NCBI GenBank assembly: GCA_013368445.1
Contig: JAACJO010000006.1
Location: 1,364,001 to 1,428,000, forward strand
Source: Leucocoprinus leucothites
Taxonomy: Eukaryota > Basidiomycota > Agaricomycetes > Agaricales > Agaricaceae
Direction: 5' to 3'
Length of the DNA stretch: 64,000 bases
The notes beneath the pieces are model-generated. The model was not told where the DNA came from, did no database searches, and was given only the letters and a program-made list of their open reading frames with translations. A program made the position numbers and the translations under genes. Positions 23,760-36,302 of this stretch are shown here, piece by piece. Each line of letters starts with the position of its first letter. Position 1 is the stretch's first letter.

Positions 23760-25311
23760 ATGTCAGAAGGAGTGTGCTCAGTTGATAACGAGCTACTATC
23801 TTTTCGCGCCCGCTTGGGCGTCTTTATCACATTCGAAGCTTCATTGTGAGTTTCTCTCGGAGATTGTCCGCTCAGAAGCTTACCAGAATACACAGGATAT
23901 CTGCTGTGGCAGTCTCAACCGTACTATGTTATACTCGTGAGTTCTATTAACTTCGCTTTCCTGATGTGTCTTATCATATCACCCGTTCTTCCAGTACCGA
24001 GTCGTCAAGATGTTAGCGCGTCGTGCAATCAGACGCATGGACTCAGCAATCGAACTACCTCAGATAGACGCCACTGATTCCTTGGGGTTCATCGTCTTTA
24101 TGTTCTGGGAGCTGGTCAAGGCCATCGGTGGTCTGATGAACATGAAATGGGCGCTTCAGGGAGTATGTCTCTTACTTATCTGACCTGAGGGTCTCCGGTG
24201 CTAATCACTTCTCGCAGTGCATCACTGAGGACTCTTTCTGTGCGGCACAAGGTTATATCAGACAGTTTGGAGACATAGGCACGTCGTTGTTGTAGGTTTC
24301 TCGGTCCTCTTTTTCATGCAGTTAGGCGTTCTAACCATTCACCACCCCTAGCTCACTGGTACGATGACTCTGGCCATATAAACCACAGATCCACCTCACC
24401 ATGTCCTTTAGTTCATTGGTTTCGACACATTTTTTGTCCTAATATTCGGATGGCGTGCTCCAAGTAGAACTAACCTCGGCGCTATCATCGGGCTTACTTT
24501 ACTCACTGTTGTGCTCATGATTATCGGTGGCGCAGTCCATCAGGGGGAGAACCCGTCTTACATGGGTAGCACGATTTATTGTGAGCTCTATCATATTTCT
24601 CTGCGATAGCACAGCTAACGGATTGACTCAGGGTGCTGGATTCGGAGAAAATACCTGGCTGATCAGATTGGTTTGGAGTACCTATGGATGTGGTTAACCG
24701 CCCTTATCCAGATAATCTTGTATGGTCTTATGGCCCTTGTGATGCGTGGTTTTTTAGTGGCAGAAGGCGCAATGCTTCGTCCAAGAACCAGGGACGACGC
24801 ACTGAAAAAGATGGAGTCTCAAGGCAGTACCAGCGACATTGACGAAGACGAGAGGGAGAGTAGGATAACTGCAAACCTCCTCCTATTGTAAGCCCTTTTT
24901 TCACGCACAAGTCTGATAAGATAAGAATCTGAGCTCCCAGTTGGCAGTTACCCAGCAATTCATGTTGTCTGCGTCTTGCCCCTCAGCATCGTCCGCTGGA
25001 AATACTTTGCCGAAGGTGTACAAACATCAGCCTCAGTCCTCACCACTAGCAGTATTTTCGAGCTCTCCGGGTTCTTCAATGCTGTCTTGTACGCGTTCGC
25101 TCGACCTGATCTTGTCTCTGGTCAAAACTTGGAACGTCCCCTCCAATCTCAACAAGTCGCGATTCCCGTTATGAGTCAAACAGCCTTGTCCGGGACGGGG
25201 GTAGCGGGAGAGCAAGTCAGGAGGCGTATTCCACAGGGGGTATTACCGGATGATGACGAAGCAAACCCTGCTCCACCTCCTGCGGTGGTACTAGCTCCTG
25301 GTGCTGGGTAA
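23760..25311 (+). CDS. seven-transmembrane receptor, fungal Git3/cAMP-receptor-like GPCR
   Basis: The start MSEGVCSVDNELLSFRARLG leads into TM1 (LISAVAVSTVLCYT). Then follow MKWALQ, CITEDSFCAAQGYIRQFGDI, FDTFFVLIFGWR, LGAIIGLTLLTVVLMIIGGA, WMWLTALIQIILYGLMALVM, YPAIHVVCVLPLSIVRW and FFNAVLYAFARPDLVSG. The order of hydrophobic helices and the cysteine pair in the first extracellular region fit the basidiomycete GPCR family related to fission yeast Git3 and Dictyostelium cAMP receptors. It ends with a proline-rich cytoplasmic tail and stops at 25309-25311. Such receptors couple to G proteins; the ligand is unknown. One junction is odd: between TM1 and YRVVKML (about 23940-23999) the obvious splice sites leave the frame off by one base. 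Confidence 0.75.
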
Positions 25312-25627
25312 TTTACCGATGCTGGTATAAGACCTGATTTTCTGTCTGGTGTCATTGCTGCGCTCGGCGCCGATATAGCAGTTATTTATGAGGATCTGAA
25401 AGTTCGCTTCTCGATTGTTTGGGACGATGATCTTGTAGTCATACTCTACATAAATACCGTTTCTTGCTCCATGCCAACCGAAGCATGGTCAGGAATCAGT
25501 GGTAGCACGTCCAGTGATAAGTACCTATTCTAAGCACATCCAATAACGACAAAAGCGTCGAGCAATAATCAAAATCATAGTAAAAAAAGACATTAAACAT
25601 CATGCGTCAATGAGCGACAACAAACAA
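25312..25627. other. 3' flank between convergent GPCR and ELYS-domain genes
   Basis: About 300 bases with no gene seen; the two genes face each other here. Confidence 0.5.
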
Positions 25628-28368
25628 TCAAGCACCAGCCCGCTTCTTCCCTCTTCCACTAGTGCCAGTTTTCGTAGTCGGCTTTCTCGTCCTCGCTGAC
25701 TTTCTCGGTGACGCATCACCATCCACTCCACCACTAGAAGAAACCACCGTAGCTCCACTACCAGTCGCAGTAAGCCTAGACGACCTTCTCCGCGTTTGCA
25801 CACCCTCCCCAAGCTCATCAGCCATATCCGACGTTGTAGATCCTCGAGAAACCGGTTTAGTCGTGGTACTGGCACCAGATCTCCTTTGACTTGGAGGTTT
25901 GGTACTAGTAGTAGTAGTAGTACGCAATGGCGCAACGTGATCCTCCTCTTCTTCCTCTTCCGCTTCTTCGTCCATGAGTGTTCCGGGTATATTTTGGCGG
26001 GTGCCAGAACTGCGACGGCGTTTAGGTTCTTTTGAATCGTTTCTCTTTGACTTGGCTTTCTTGCGTGTAGCTGTACTGCGCGTGGAGATGGACTGTTGCT
26101 TTGAGCGAGTGGGACGACTGCTAGCAGGCTCTTCATCCTCCATTTCTGGCTGTCGTCGTGGTTTTTCTGAATGACGGCGGTGGTGGTGATGATGATGGCT
26201 GTCTTCCATGTCCTCGTCTTCATCATCATCACCAAATGAACCAGGGACCTTCCGCTTCATGCTCGTTGACGATTTCGAAAGAGACTTCACCTCATCAGGT
26301 ACGTCAGAGGTCCTGTCTTGCTTGTTCTCGATATTAGCCCAGCTTGATAACTCGTTACCGAACACGGAATAACCGAGTTCTTTTTCCTCTTCTTCTGCTT
26401 CGGTTGGCTTAGGCTCAACCTGTTCCTCCGACCGGTGGTCCATCTCTTCATCGTGTTCTTTTTCCTTCGTGTTCTCGTTCCCCTCTACTTCCATCTCTGC
26501 GTCATCAGCTTTCTCAGCGGAGGGCTTTTCAGCATTTCCATTCGCCACTGGAGGAGGCTGCGGTCGAGGCGGGAAAATAGGCTGGGCATGGCCATTGACC
26601 TTCGCCGGAGGCGTATAGAACGCATTCGGTTGCTGATTAGCCGACATAAACAGGTTTCCAGCTGTTTTTTGTGGTTGGTTCGGCGAGAGGGAAGGGGCAG
26701 GGAACTTGGCCCCAGAGAGCGGAGAGGAGACGTGTGGTAACGTTCCAAGTACCAATCGCCCTGCAGTGTTGCTAAGTGAGGTACGGGGCCGTGAACCAGA
26801 AGGGGTAGCGAAAGTTGTTGGGAGCATAGGGAAACTTTGGCGAGCCTGTACTGCGTTCGTCGTAGTAGGCAATCGTGGAGGAGTAGGGATAGTAGGTAGT
26901 GAGGGCGCGGGACCTCCGAACCTCGGAGCATTGGCTCGCTCGGGAATGGGGCGTGATGCAGGATGCTTGGAAGTTGAAGCTTGGAGTTCGGAGGATCGTA
27001 TTTCTTCCCAGGATTGAGCCATATCCACGTCCTCTCCTGGCGGTGTTCTCTGTCCTGACCTCTGGGGTTTGGCGCGCTCGGCGCTCGGCGCAGCCAGCTC
27101 CGCATCAACATGGGCACGTTCAATTGCTGGGAGCGCGTTGTACAGGTCTTGGACCATTTTCGAGCGCTCTTGAGACTGACGAGCATTGGCGCCGATCTTG
27201 GAGGCGGAAAACTCTCGGTCCATACGTATCGCCTCGATATATCTTCCTAATTGGATCAGGCGAACGCACACGAGATCCTGTAAAAGCGGAAGCGCGTCGA
27301 GAGGGGAATTTGTTGGTGGCTTGAGCACATAGGAGTGGAGAGTAGATTCTTCAAATGCTGAAAGCGGAAGACCGAGCAATTGCATCAAAGCGGCTGGTCT
27401 TGGCTTAGCTAATGGCTCTAGTTAGTCTGGAGGGCTTATAGGAAACGGATACGGTCGACTCACGAGACACACACCACTCTAGTATTCCCCGGAAAAGACG
27501 CGGCCGAATCTCTTTCGATTCATGGAAAGTCCTTTGAAATTGCCAGGCTTCGAGTAGACTGGAATCTGCGAGTGCAAGCGTGTAGAGTTCAATGTCGTCT
27601 GGTTCGGTCAAAGGTGGTTTGGCTGTCTGAACATATTTGCGTATGAGGGTCGAGGCATCAGGCGACAGCGAAATGGCTTGTAAGATTTTTGAGGCATAAT
27701 CTCTATTCAACCGGGCATCTGCCAGTATAGAAACGCCATACTATAAGGAGTTAGAATAAAGAACAACTGCACGTTATACAAGTGAACGTACAGCAAGATT
27801 GATCCCGGAATCCAGATGCCAATACGCGTCCGCGAGCGCAGCAAACTGAGGTGGGATACATTTCTGGAGAGCAAACTTCTCCTCTCTCCCGTCTTGATGC
27901 CACTTGAGCAGGAAATATACCAAGCAATCTTTCTTCAGTGCATCATAGTTGGAGTCTTCAATGGCCTCGAGTAAGCGGATGAGGGATTGTTCGTCATGAG
28001 GAGGGTAAAGAATGTCAGGAGAGCGAGTTCCTCCTGATCTCAGAAGAATGTCAAAGATGAGTAGATCGTCCAGAAGTGCCCGTCGTTGTTCAATCTCTTG
28101 CGGACGCGAGCCCCGCCACGCAAAATTGTTAGCGGCCAGTTCGAAGTGGGGTAGGCATGAAGGGCCGGGAGCAGGTTCTGCGCCCTATAAGAAAGACAAT
28201 TAGCGAAATTCCGCCATTACAATACAGATCTCTTACATTTTCCATGATGGATGTGTTTTGTCGAGCAAGTCGACTGAGTGGAGACAAACGCTCTGATGAC
28301 TTTCTCGTCAACAAGTTCGAATAGCTTATGTAAGCCTCAGGGTCAATCACGATCACGGTGTCCATCAT
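25628..28368 (-). CDS. ELYS-domain nuclear protein (nuclear pore assembly-like)
   Basis: The protein starts MMDTVIVIDPEAYISYSNLL. A helical region follows, including FALQKCIPPQFAALADAYWH, DYASKILQAISLSPDAS and LYTLALADSSLLEAWQFQRT, then LPLLQDLVCVRLIQLGRYIE. This is the layout of the fungal ELYS-like domain. From about residue 400 it is low complexity: acidic runs, a His6 run, Ser/Arg-rich blocks and a basic end with RKPTTKTGTSGRGKKRAGA, resembling AT-hook or nuclear-localisation sequence. There are about four introns. Metazoan ELYS seeds nuclear pore complexes on chromatin; fungal proteins with only the ELYS domain are pore-associated (as Aspergillus ElyS). That role is inferred. Start choice: first ATG of the doublet at 28368. 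Confidence 0.72.
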
Positions 28369-28944
28369 CAACCTCGCTCAAATTCAAAGACAGCGTGCAT
28401 TGACACACCCAAGCTCAATCTATGATGGTGCAGCCAAATTTTCCAGAATAAGCTCCTGTCTCGAAGCTGCCTTCGATTATTCCTTGGCAGCTATGATCAC
28501 CCACGACATACATACTCACTGGATGTTTTATGATCCCAAGCGCGAGCCTTCCAATGCCGATTCGGCAACGCTAGTAGCAAAATTTGTTCTCTCGAAGACG
28601 CGCTATGGCAGTGGAAAGGACTCATGTCACCGTTATGCCGCGTCGCAGACAGTTCTCCATCATCAAGAGCACATCTAACGTCTCTGGCTGGCGCTGTTAC
28701 TTTACCGGCACCTCTCACCAATACTTTGACATGTGCTACCGAGAACAACGACGGTCTGACTGGCCTTTGTTTACATTTTTTCACTTGTGATGTACGTTGA
28801 TGGTGTTCTCCAACGTTTAATGCTTTCGTCGATGCTAAGAGCCTTAATCAGTCCCTACAGGTTAAATATGGATGTCCCGGCAACCAATACTTAGTACTCT
28901 GGTCATGATCAAACGACGACAAGACAACCACATCTTCCTCGCAA
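28369..28944. other. intergenic between ELYS-domain gene start and M43 protease stop
   Basis: About 575 bases. Short frames on both strands look random, and I see no gene. It should hold the promoter of the minus-strand ELYS-domain gene. Confidence 0.45.
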
Positions 28945-30315
28945 CTAATGTAACCCATGTCGCTCGAAGCTACTCCGTCGATCATGATAATACCGTCCCG
29001 GCCTACCAGTATGCTGTTTCCCTCCACCGCCACCACCACCACCACCCGAACTCGAACCACCCTGTTTTGAACCCTTGATACCCCGATAAATCGCTATCTG
29101 GTCTCTCGCCCGCACAGCCTGACCCTGCGTAAACGAGCTCAAACAGCTATCATCGCCGTAATCCATATAGTTATCTACAAATGCCGTTTCATCGCACCGC
29201 TGACAAGAGGAAAACGCAAAAAAAAAACAACGCACGAATAGGATCCAACCCCGTCGATCGTTTACACGACTTCCTTCCTTCCGGACACCCAAACCCAGGT
29301 CTCGCCTCCGCAGGTGTATCATCCACAAAATCTCCAGGTTCATCACACCCTCCCTGAAACGTATGATACAACCCAAGCCAATGGCCAACCTCATGCGTCA
29401 AAGTCTTACCCTCATTGTAGGGCTCTGCGGCTCCTCCTGGGAGAGACGAGAAAAGCACGACGACTCCGTCGTCACCTGGATTTTCGTGGACGTCTCTTGG
29501 GAAAGTTGAGTACCCGAGGAGGCCGGGAGGGTCGAGACTGGGTGTGTCATGATACACCGGAGGTGGAAGGAAGGAGCTGGACTTACCAGCCGAGGTAGAC
29601 GTTGAGATCGGCGGGTCCGCCTTGTCTCAGGGAATGCTTCATATCCGCTTGTTCCTTTCTACGAGGACCATTTCGTATAAGCAGGTTGAACTAAAGACCA
29701 CGGCACTCACGAGTTGGGCTTCACATTAAACCACTCAGGTCTAACCGTCCTCGTCACATTCTTCAACTTGAAATCAATATTCATCGTCTGATAATCCACG
29801 TTCAAAACCCCCATCTGGTCTTCAATCTGCGTACCCCTATAACACCACATCAAACATCTTGTCAGTCCCTCACACGCACCATGACCATATGACAAACGAC
29901 GACAAAAAGACACTCACAACACATTCCCTCCCTCCGCCGTGTCATTCGCAGCGATAATATGCAAATACACATCAACGCTCAACGGATCACTCAAGGACGA
30001 TCCTCCTCCTCCACTACCACCACCACCACCACGACCGCCCTCCTCCAACGCCATCCTATGGCTCTTAAACTCTTCCTCCATCTTCAACAACTCCGGTGCA
30101 GGAATGTTCTCGACGCCACATCGTCTGCCCATTCAACATCATCAAGTCGACACGAACTGAGGGATAAGAGTCAAAAGGCGTACTTACACAATACCACGAG
30201 TGTTAGCGAGACGATCATCAGGCGCGGCAGATACGAGGCTATTAGAACTATCAAATGCTCCGGCCAGCAGAGCGGTGGCTAGCAAGGAACGACTGGAGAG
30301 GGATGGAAGGATCAT
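28945..30315 (-). CDS. secreted M43B (pappalysin-like) zinc metalloprotease
   Basis: The signal-peptide start [19 protein letters not shown] is followed by a propeptide-like region with a Gly/Ser run, then [23 protein letters not shown] and [11 protein letters not shown]. The zinc site is [11 protein letters not shown], the HExxHxxGxxH consensus of metzincins, and the Met-turn is [10 protein letters not shown] after DPIH, which is restored by an acceptor ending GCATTTGTAG. Usual M43 cysteines are present ([21 protein letters not shown]). The C-terminal tail beyond the domain has a run of nine glycines and is basic, which is unusual for the family. It is likely an extracellular endopeptidase for protein nutrition or host matrix attack. 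A TATA box lies 61 bp upstream. Confidence 0.85.
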
Positions 30316-30375
30316 TTGAGTGGTGAGCCAGCACTTGGACGAGGATTTCGAACGTGAAGTGGGCCCCCTAGTACT

Positions 30376-30383
30376 TTTTATAC
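30376..30383 (-). promoter_or_regulatory. TATA box of the M43 protease gene
   Basis: On the minus strand TATAAAAA lies about 61 bases before the ATG at 30315, flanked by GC-rich sequence. Confidence 0.5.
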
Positions 30384-30797
30384 ACGGGGGCTGCAGGCCA
30401 TTTCGATTTCGACTGGGAGTGGAACATTTGATAACCATCATCATCAACTGACGAGGAGAGATACTAGCGTTCGTAGAATCGTAAACCAATTGACTGCTAA
30501 ACTGTCTGTATTCAATATGAAATCACCAAGCTGCACAGCTACAAGATGCGAATGAAAAATATAGTTTAGTAAATGAGAGCGATGTTACAGGATGTTACCC
30601 CTAAATATTGGCAAAGCAGGATACCACAGAAATGGACCTATGAATGTAAAAAAAATCAAGCAAAAGAATAAATGAACGACGTTCCAAAAGACCGAACTTT
30701 CCGAGAAGATAAAAGAGACAGAAATAAACATAAACTACGACTATGAACATACTCAAACGACGCCGTAGCCTGACGGACGACCTCTTCTCACATAATA

Positions 30798-33710
30798 CTA
30801 TGAACATCCAGTCACAGACAACTTGTTCTTCGGCCAAGGCTGTTTAAACTGCTTCCACGTTGTAAGGTTCGGGTCCGTATACGCCTGCATATATCTATCA
30901 ATGACAACCAGGAGAGAGGGAAGGGTCAATCAACATCAGAAACTCAAAAACCCAAACCAACAAAATACAACACTCACGTATTGATATAGTCCGCCGTCGG
31001 GTAATCATCCGGATTACACCCATATTTGATCGCATCCTTCGGTTGATAAACACGAATATAATCAATGCTCATCGTCGATGGGAACCGCAACGTGTCCAGA
31101 TCTATCAACCCAAAATTATGCGAGAACCCGAGATTGGCAATGATATACTGTCATGGCACGGAAACATGACTTATAAGCACCTCGAAATAAAGTAGAAAGG
31201 ATGAGAGAAGAGACGTACCATGGGCTCCAGCGGAATCGGACGAGCCCCAATCTCAGAACGAGAGTCGGGGCCAAGGGCGCCACTGTAGACTGTCCAAGAC
31301 GGTTGGTTGTCGCTCACCCATGTGATGTAGGCGTTGTCGAATCTACATCAACTTCGTCAACAACTTCCGGTTCTGGATAGTCAACAAGAACATAAACGCA
31401 CCCAGGCTTATACTCAAACGCGTAAACAGAGAAACAACCTCCAGTTTGCTCGTAGCACTCTTGGTTCGTATCTTGAAGCACACTAGTCGTTTGCTGGTAA
31501 ACACCTACAACCACCATCAGAGGGAATGTCTGAGCAATTTGTTCATAGCGAACTGACCTCCGACATAGGTGTTAAGTTCAGCATGGTCTGGATCATAAAT
31601 TTGGAAATTGCCAGTTGTGTTGAACCACTCATATTGAGCCTAAGCGGTATGATGGATAAATCAGCTGGAAAGGCGTGGAACAATGCGTTCGAGTCTCACG
31701 TTGTATGGTGCCCATTGACTCGACATAGAGACCTATGATACATCAGCAAGAATGTACTAGAATGTAAACAATTCATTCCTTACCTGGCCCTTAACGTCCT
31801 TGATCACCGTCGCTTCAAAGATATCAATTTCGGGGGCTGATCGTCCAACATAACTACCATCACTCCTCATCGGACCAGGATGCGACTCTCCGGGACAAGT
31901 ACATGCGGCTACACAAGAGGCGATCAGCGGGTCTGTACCTCACTAACAAGTAAAAACCACCGAATGTGGAACTCACATAACCGTTGTCCGGGTTGATACG
32001 ACTTTCGAACGAGGCAACGCATCATGAGCCTATATTCATGACATTCAGATAAACAGGAAAGACATACCAGCACGTCACCATTATACGGATCGCCATTCGA
32101 TACCGCCCAGGTAGGTCTCTCAGTGCCGGGGTAGGTTTGATTGGGGAGTGTGCCAACGTCGCAGGAATCGTATGAGAAAGGCCACTGTGAGTATGATGTT
32201 AATGATGCTTGGACGGGAGGGCATGTAGGTAGGGATGTACGTACTGTGCCTTCGAGTGATGCACCAAAGCCGGCGCGACCGAGATTTCCCATTGTCCACA
32301 CGGCGGGCCAAAGTCCACTGAGAGGTCGGCGTCAGTCATAATTAAAGGATGGTATATCTGGATGGTTCCTTACGGGGCGACGTTGGAACCAGGGAGCCGA
32401 ACAGAAGCTGGTAAATAGAACTTCAGTTTTATTTATCCTGGAACTTGAGCAACTTTACTCACTTTCAATGATACCACCCGTGAAACAGAACTTGTTCCTG
32501 GGATACGTCAGTTCCCATCTGATGCTCGAGTCAAAGAAAGTGTTTTACCATGATTGTATCTGAACAAGTGATTCAGTCAGAACCAAGGTGACATGATAGT
32601 CTGGAGGGACTCACCATTCCCGAACGGTAGTTCAAGTCATGATTATCTGCCGGGTCATCGACTTGGTCAAGTGTCAAGTGTAGATAACCATCCTTGGTAG
32701 TGGCTTGGCGCAATTTTCAGCTTAAATCTTTGAAAAAAGAGACCGGAATTTCATACCTTGTTGTGGATCATACCACTCCAAGTCGTTCTGGAGAACAAAA
32801 ATATAGTAAGTACCACATATCCAGAAAACTGCTAACCACTACTTACCGTGCCCCAATAGTGCAGGTCTACAGCCTCCCAGTACGGATCGTCACCCGGGTA
32901 AAACGACCGACCATCCTGGTTAAACTCGTCCGAAAATACGAGTACGTATTCGTCTTTGTTATTCGTGAAGGATGTTCTGGTATAGGCGTCTTTGGGAGTA
33001 TCTTTATCAATGAGCCCCCAGTTCCCAGGCATATCGGGGACTTGTCCTGACGCATTGATACCTCCCAGGTTGAAACCGCCTTGAGTAGTTTGCAGGTGTC
33101 TTGTTGTGAATGAGATTATAGGATATCCTGAAGGTAATCGGACGGTAGGGTTCAGGACCCTTATTTTGATAAGCACAAGAGGCACACATACCAGCACTAG
33201 CGTCACAAAGAGGACATTCATTAGTGATGGCATAAAGAGCAGAGATGAGCAGGACTCACAAGAGAGCCACAAGTCCGAGTATAAGGATCGTCAAACATCC
33301 TAGATTGCCCAATCCACGACCGGTGAAAATAGTTCCTCCTCTATCGTTGATTCTATCCCTGCGTGGGTCAGGGTTGTGAAGGAAGTCGTCGGCTTCTGAA
33401 TCGTTCATGAGCAACGGCATGCCCCATGAGGCGGGAGAGGGCGGAAGCGAATACTGGCGAGTGACAATTAGCAGTCATGATGTGGATGGGTGGAGCGGTG
33501 AGCGTACTTTTTCAGAGACAGATAACTGGGCAGGTTTGGAATCAGTGTGAAGAATAGAGGTGCAAGAGTGGTCAAAAGACATACGGGGAGAGCAGGGAGA
33601 GGGGGCTTGTTATCACGACCATTCGGAGCACGAAGTGAATTTGCTCTTGAAGCACTCGGAGAAAGCAAGCTCGTCGCTGACGAAGAGGCAGGTGGAAATC
33701 TTCCCTCCAT
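30798..33710 (-). CDS. SKN1/KRE6 family beta-glucan synthesis-associated protein (GH16)
   Basis: A type II membrane protein. A Ser/Pro-rich cytoplasmic start ([20 protein letters not shown]) is followed by a transmembrane segment ([14 protein letters not shown]) and then a luminal GH16 fold: [75 protein letters not shown], the catalytic [11 protein letters not shown] (ExDxxE), [12 protein letters not shown] and [12 protein letters not shown]. It ends NKLSVTGCS at 30798. More than ten introns of about 50 nt are conserved in frame. Family members (yeast Kre6, Skn1) are needed for beta-1,6-glucan of the cell wall and act in the ER/Golgi. The gene looks complete. Its promoter is shared with or faces the short frame at 33966. 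Confidence 0.9.
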
Positions 33711-33965
33711 GGCAACAACGGCGAAATTAATATGCAGACAGAATCAATATGATACGGGTGAAGGAAGGTGAATGAAGGAAGGAGAGCGGGGGGGGTTAAA
33801 AGAGCGGAGGGGTGAAGCGAGCGAGACGGCGGTGACGGGAGGAAGGACGTAGGTGGTGGGAGAATACAACGGGTCCCATCGCTACTTTCCACACAAGCCA
33901 AGTGCGGATTCTATTGGGCGTCTCAGGAAAAAACAACATCAGGATCAGCATCCCCTTCCGTTCTG

Positions 33966-34190
33966 ATGCCACCAGTCATATCTCCCTCAACCCTTGAACA
34001 AGTCGCTTTAGAACATCCGTCTGCCTACCAGTCGACGTATTCACCACCTTATCGCGTCCAAGACATCGAAAACTGGGCTCTTGGGAGGTGGCTGAGGCAC
34101 TCGGCGATTTTGGCCGGTTTCATGTCAATGTGGTGGGCGATCAAACCCGCCCTGTTAAGATTGCCAAGTTTGGTTGTCATTGATGATTGA
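33966..34190 (+). CDS. possible small protein (74 aa), unrecognised
   Basis: A single open frame starts MPPVISPSTLEQVALEHPSA and includes a hydrophobic stretch (SAILAGFMSMWWAIKPALL) that could be one membrane helix; it stops at 34188-34190. It is divergent from the SKN1/KRE6 gene, 255 bp between starts. The composition is protein-like, but I know no family and it could be a chance frame or one exon of a longer gene. Confidence 0.35.
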   Translation: MPPVISPSTLEQVALEHPSAYQSTYSPPYRVQDIENWALGRWLRHSAILAGFMSMWWAIKPALLRLPSLVVIDD

Positions 34191-34668
34191 ATTTTCCGAA
34201 TATCCGCTCAGCACATGGTTCCCACATACAAAAATATATAATTAATCCACACCTTCTCTTCCAGAAGTGACAAGAGCGCGCTCGAGCGCACAGTCGCGTA
34301 TGAAAGTCAAAAAAAGCTAGGAGCAGATATTTAAAGGCACCGCTATGGAGCTCTTCAAGCTAAATTTATCGTTTCGCTTGATTCCGTCATAGGTACTTCT
34401 GTGGTGGAGCTGAGCTTGTGCCTTAAATTCATTGTTGGGAAGCTCAAGAGGAACTGAGCAACTGAGCTACGCACCGGCGGTCTAGACAGTCTTGCAGGTG
34501 CTTGGCGCCAGCAACCAATACCCAGGCCTCAGGACTGATAGGGATACAGCACTTTGTAACGCGACACCTCTACTGGTAAATGTGAAATTCATAAGTACAT
34601 ACTATCCCGCTAGCGCGTGCAGATACATAGATACATAATCGTCCCAACCCATAACACCCTCACTCAAG
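34191..34668. other. intergenic, no gene seen
   Basis: About 480 bases between the small frame and the stop of the minus-strand gene at 34669. No coding signal or repeat was recognised. Confidence 0.45.
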
Positions 34669-35833
34669 TCAAACCTTCTCATACCAAGTTGACACACCAA
34701 AATCCATATCAATACCCTCCATCACACTCCCAACACTCCACGGCTTAACCTTCGGAAAACTCTCCCCATCACCAACACTCCCATCCTCAAACCCAGGCAC
34801 AACCTTAACTACCTTTGTCCATCCCTTGATCACAGGTGTCAACCCAGCCCACTTGTCCGTTGCGACCTCTTCAGGATTTTCACCACGGGGTAAAGGGGGC
34901 TGCATGAGCGAATAGTATTTCCCTAGGATGGTGGTTGAGGTGGGTATGGAGAGGGAGGAAAGGAGGGGGATAGGTTTGATTGATGCGCTGAAGAAAGGTT
35001 TGTCTGGATTGGAGGGGAGGGAGACGCTGAAGAGTGTGGTGCCGTCTGGACCGGATCGGTAGGAAAAGTTGGCTACTTGTTCTGCAGGGGAGGGTCAGTG
35101 GTTTTTTTTGTATAAGGGGAATAACGAACTGGGAATATTCCAATTACGACGACCTAGCAACTCGTGGATATGAAATAAACCCTCTGAATAGCAATAGGAT
35201 GAAAAAGAGGCACGACCCACCATTCTCAGTAGACTCCTTAGTCGACACATAAATCCTCGTAATACGAAACGCAGGATCATTATGCTCGTATTTCCAACGA
35301 CCAGGAACATAAATCAATTCATCATCTGCCAAAGCAACATTTTAACCAATATCAGCCCAACCCTCGCAAAACCAATCGGAAAACAAAAGAATATGACGCA
35401 CAAGGACCTACAAACATTCAGCATCGGAGTGTTAGCCAAATGGAGCAAACCGCTTGTTAGCAAGAGAAGCGACTTACCAACCGGACTCTCAGAATACGAT
35501 ACAAGCTACAGCACCATTTGCCCATGAGACATACAGATTGTAGCACAAGGGTATCGAGCCAGGCACCCACCTGAACTAACCCCTGTCCACCAATAAACTC
35601 TCCACCTTCCGTAAGCGCCTCAGCTTCATAAGGAGCAGCAAATCCAGCCGGAAAACTCGCATTCTTGGATAGTCCAGAAAGAATGAACATCCAACTTTTG
35701 CCTTTCAATTTCCATGGCCTATGAAATGGGTGATGGGCGTCAGCGTCAGTCAGTTAGTTGGCTTCTAAGAACCAGGCTGGCGTTAACAGCCGGCGGTATG
35801 GGCGTACGCTGGTGCTTCTTTGATTCCGGACAT
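34669..35833 (-). CDS. conserved fungal protein, probable acetoacetate-decarboxylase-like fold, copy 1
   Basis: The start is MSGIKEAPA; the next exons give PWKLKGKSWMFILSGLS, EGGEFIGGQGLVQLVSYSES, PVGPYDELIYVPGRWKYEHN, DPAFRITRIYVSTKESTENG, RRNWNIP, then VANFSYRSGPDGTTLFSVSL and a C-terminal half ending FGVSTWYEKV. The central block (YDELIYVPG, RITRIYVS, NGRRNWNIPK-like) is the hallmark of a family common in Ascomycota and Basidiomycota that I associate with the acetoacetate decarboxylase beta-barrel superfamily. I do not see the catalytic lysine pair of true acetoacetate decarboxylases, so no reaction is proposed. Introns restore codons neatly (for example T|AT for the Tyr of PYDEL). It is divergent from the FunK1 gene copy A. 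A paralogue is at 47997-49180. Confidence 0.65.
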
Positions 35834-36302
35834 CTCTTAAATGTTGGGTATTGTGAGGGAGTGGTGGCGGTTGAGTGAGAATGGCAAAGAATGAAGGGAG
35901 AGAGGGATGTTTGCGAGCCGTGATGTATAGTGCTGTGCGTCTATTGATCTCACAATAGCCCGTGAAAGCGCCAAGTTAATGTGAAGGTCTGATCGTTCAC
36001 ATGCCAGTTGGGCACGTTGACCTTTGATGCAGTATACCTATTCTTGGTACAGTTCTAGGAGAATGAATCTTCGTTTTACAGAGCTCAAGCCAGGCCTCAA
36101 GGTTCGGGCGGAGACTGCAATTGCACCATTAGATATGGACTGCTAAGCTTCAGCTTTAAGCGGCGATCAAGGGTCGTCTAAATAGACCGTGACCGCGAGC
36201 CATCACAAGGGCCCTGAAATTTCCACCTTGCTTCTTAACCACAGTCATCATTTTGCAAAACCCCCCACACCATCACTTTTCAAAATTGAATGCCTCACCT
36301 TC
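35834..36302. other. divergent promoter region (ADC-like copy 1 / FunK1 copy A)
   Basis: About 470 bases between the two starts. Part of it (35860-36060) resembles the sequence upstream of the ADC-like remnant at 39793-40020, so it belongs to the duplicated block. Confidence 0.5.

Noticed and set aside
26485..27186. 233-codon minus-strand frame inside the ELYS-domain gene
   Set aside because: Shadow of the long low-complexity exon in another frame; the composition mirrors codon bias of the true frame.
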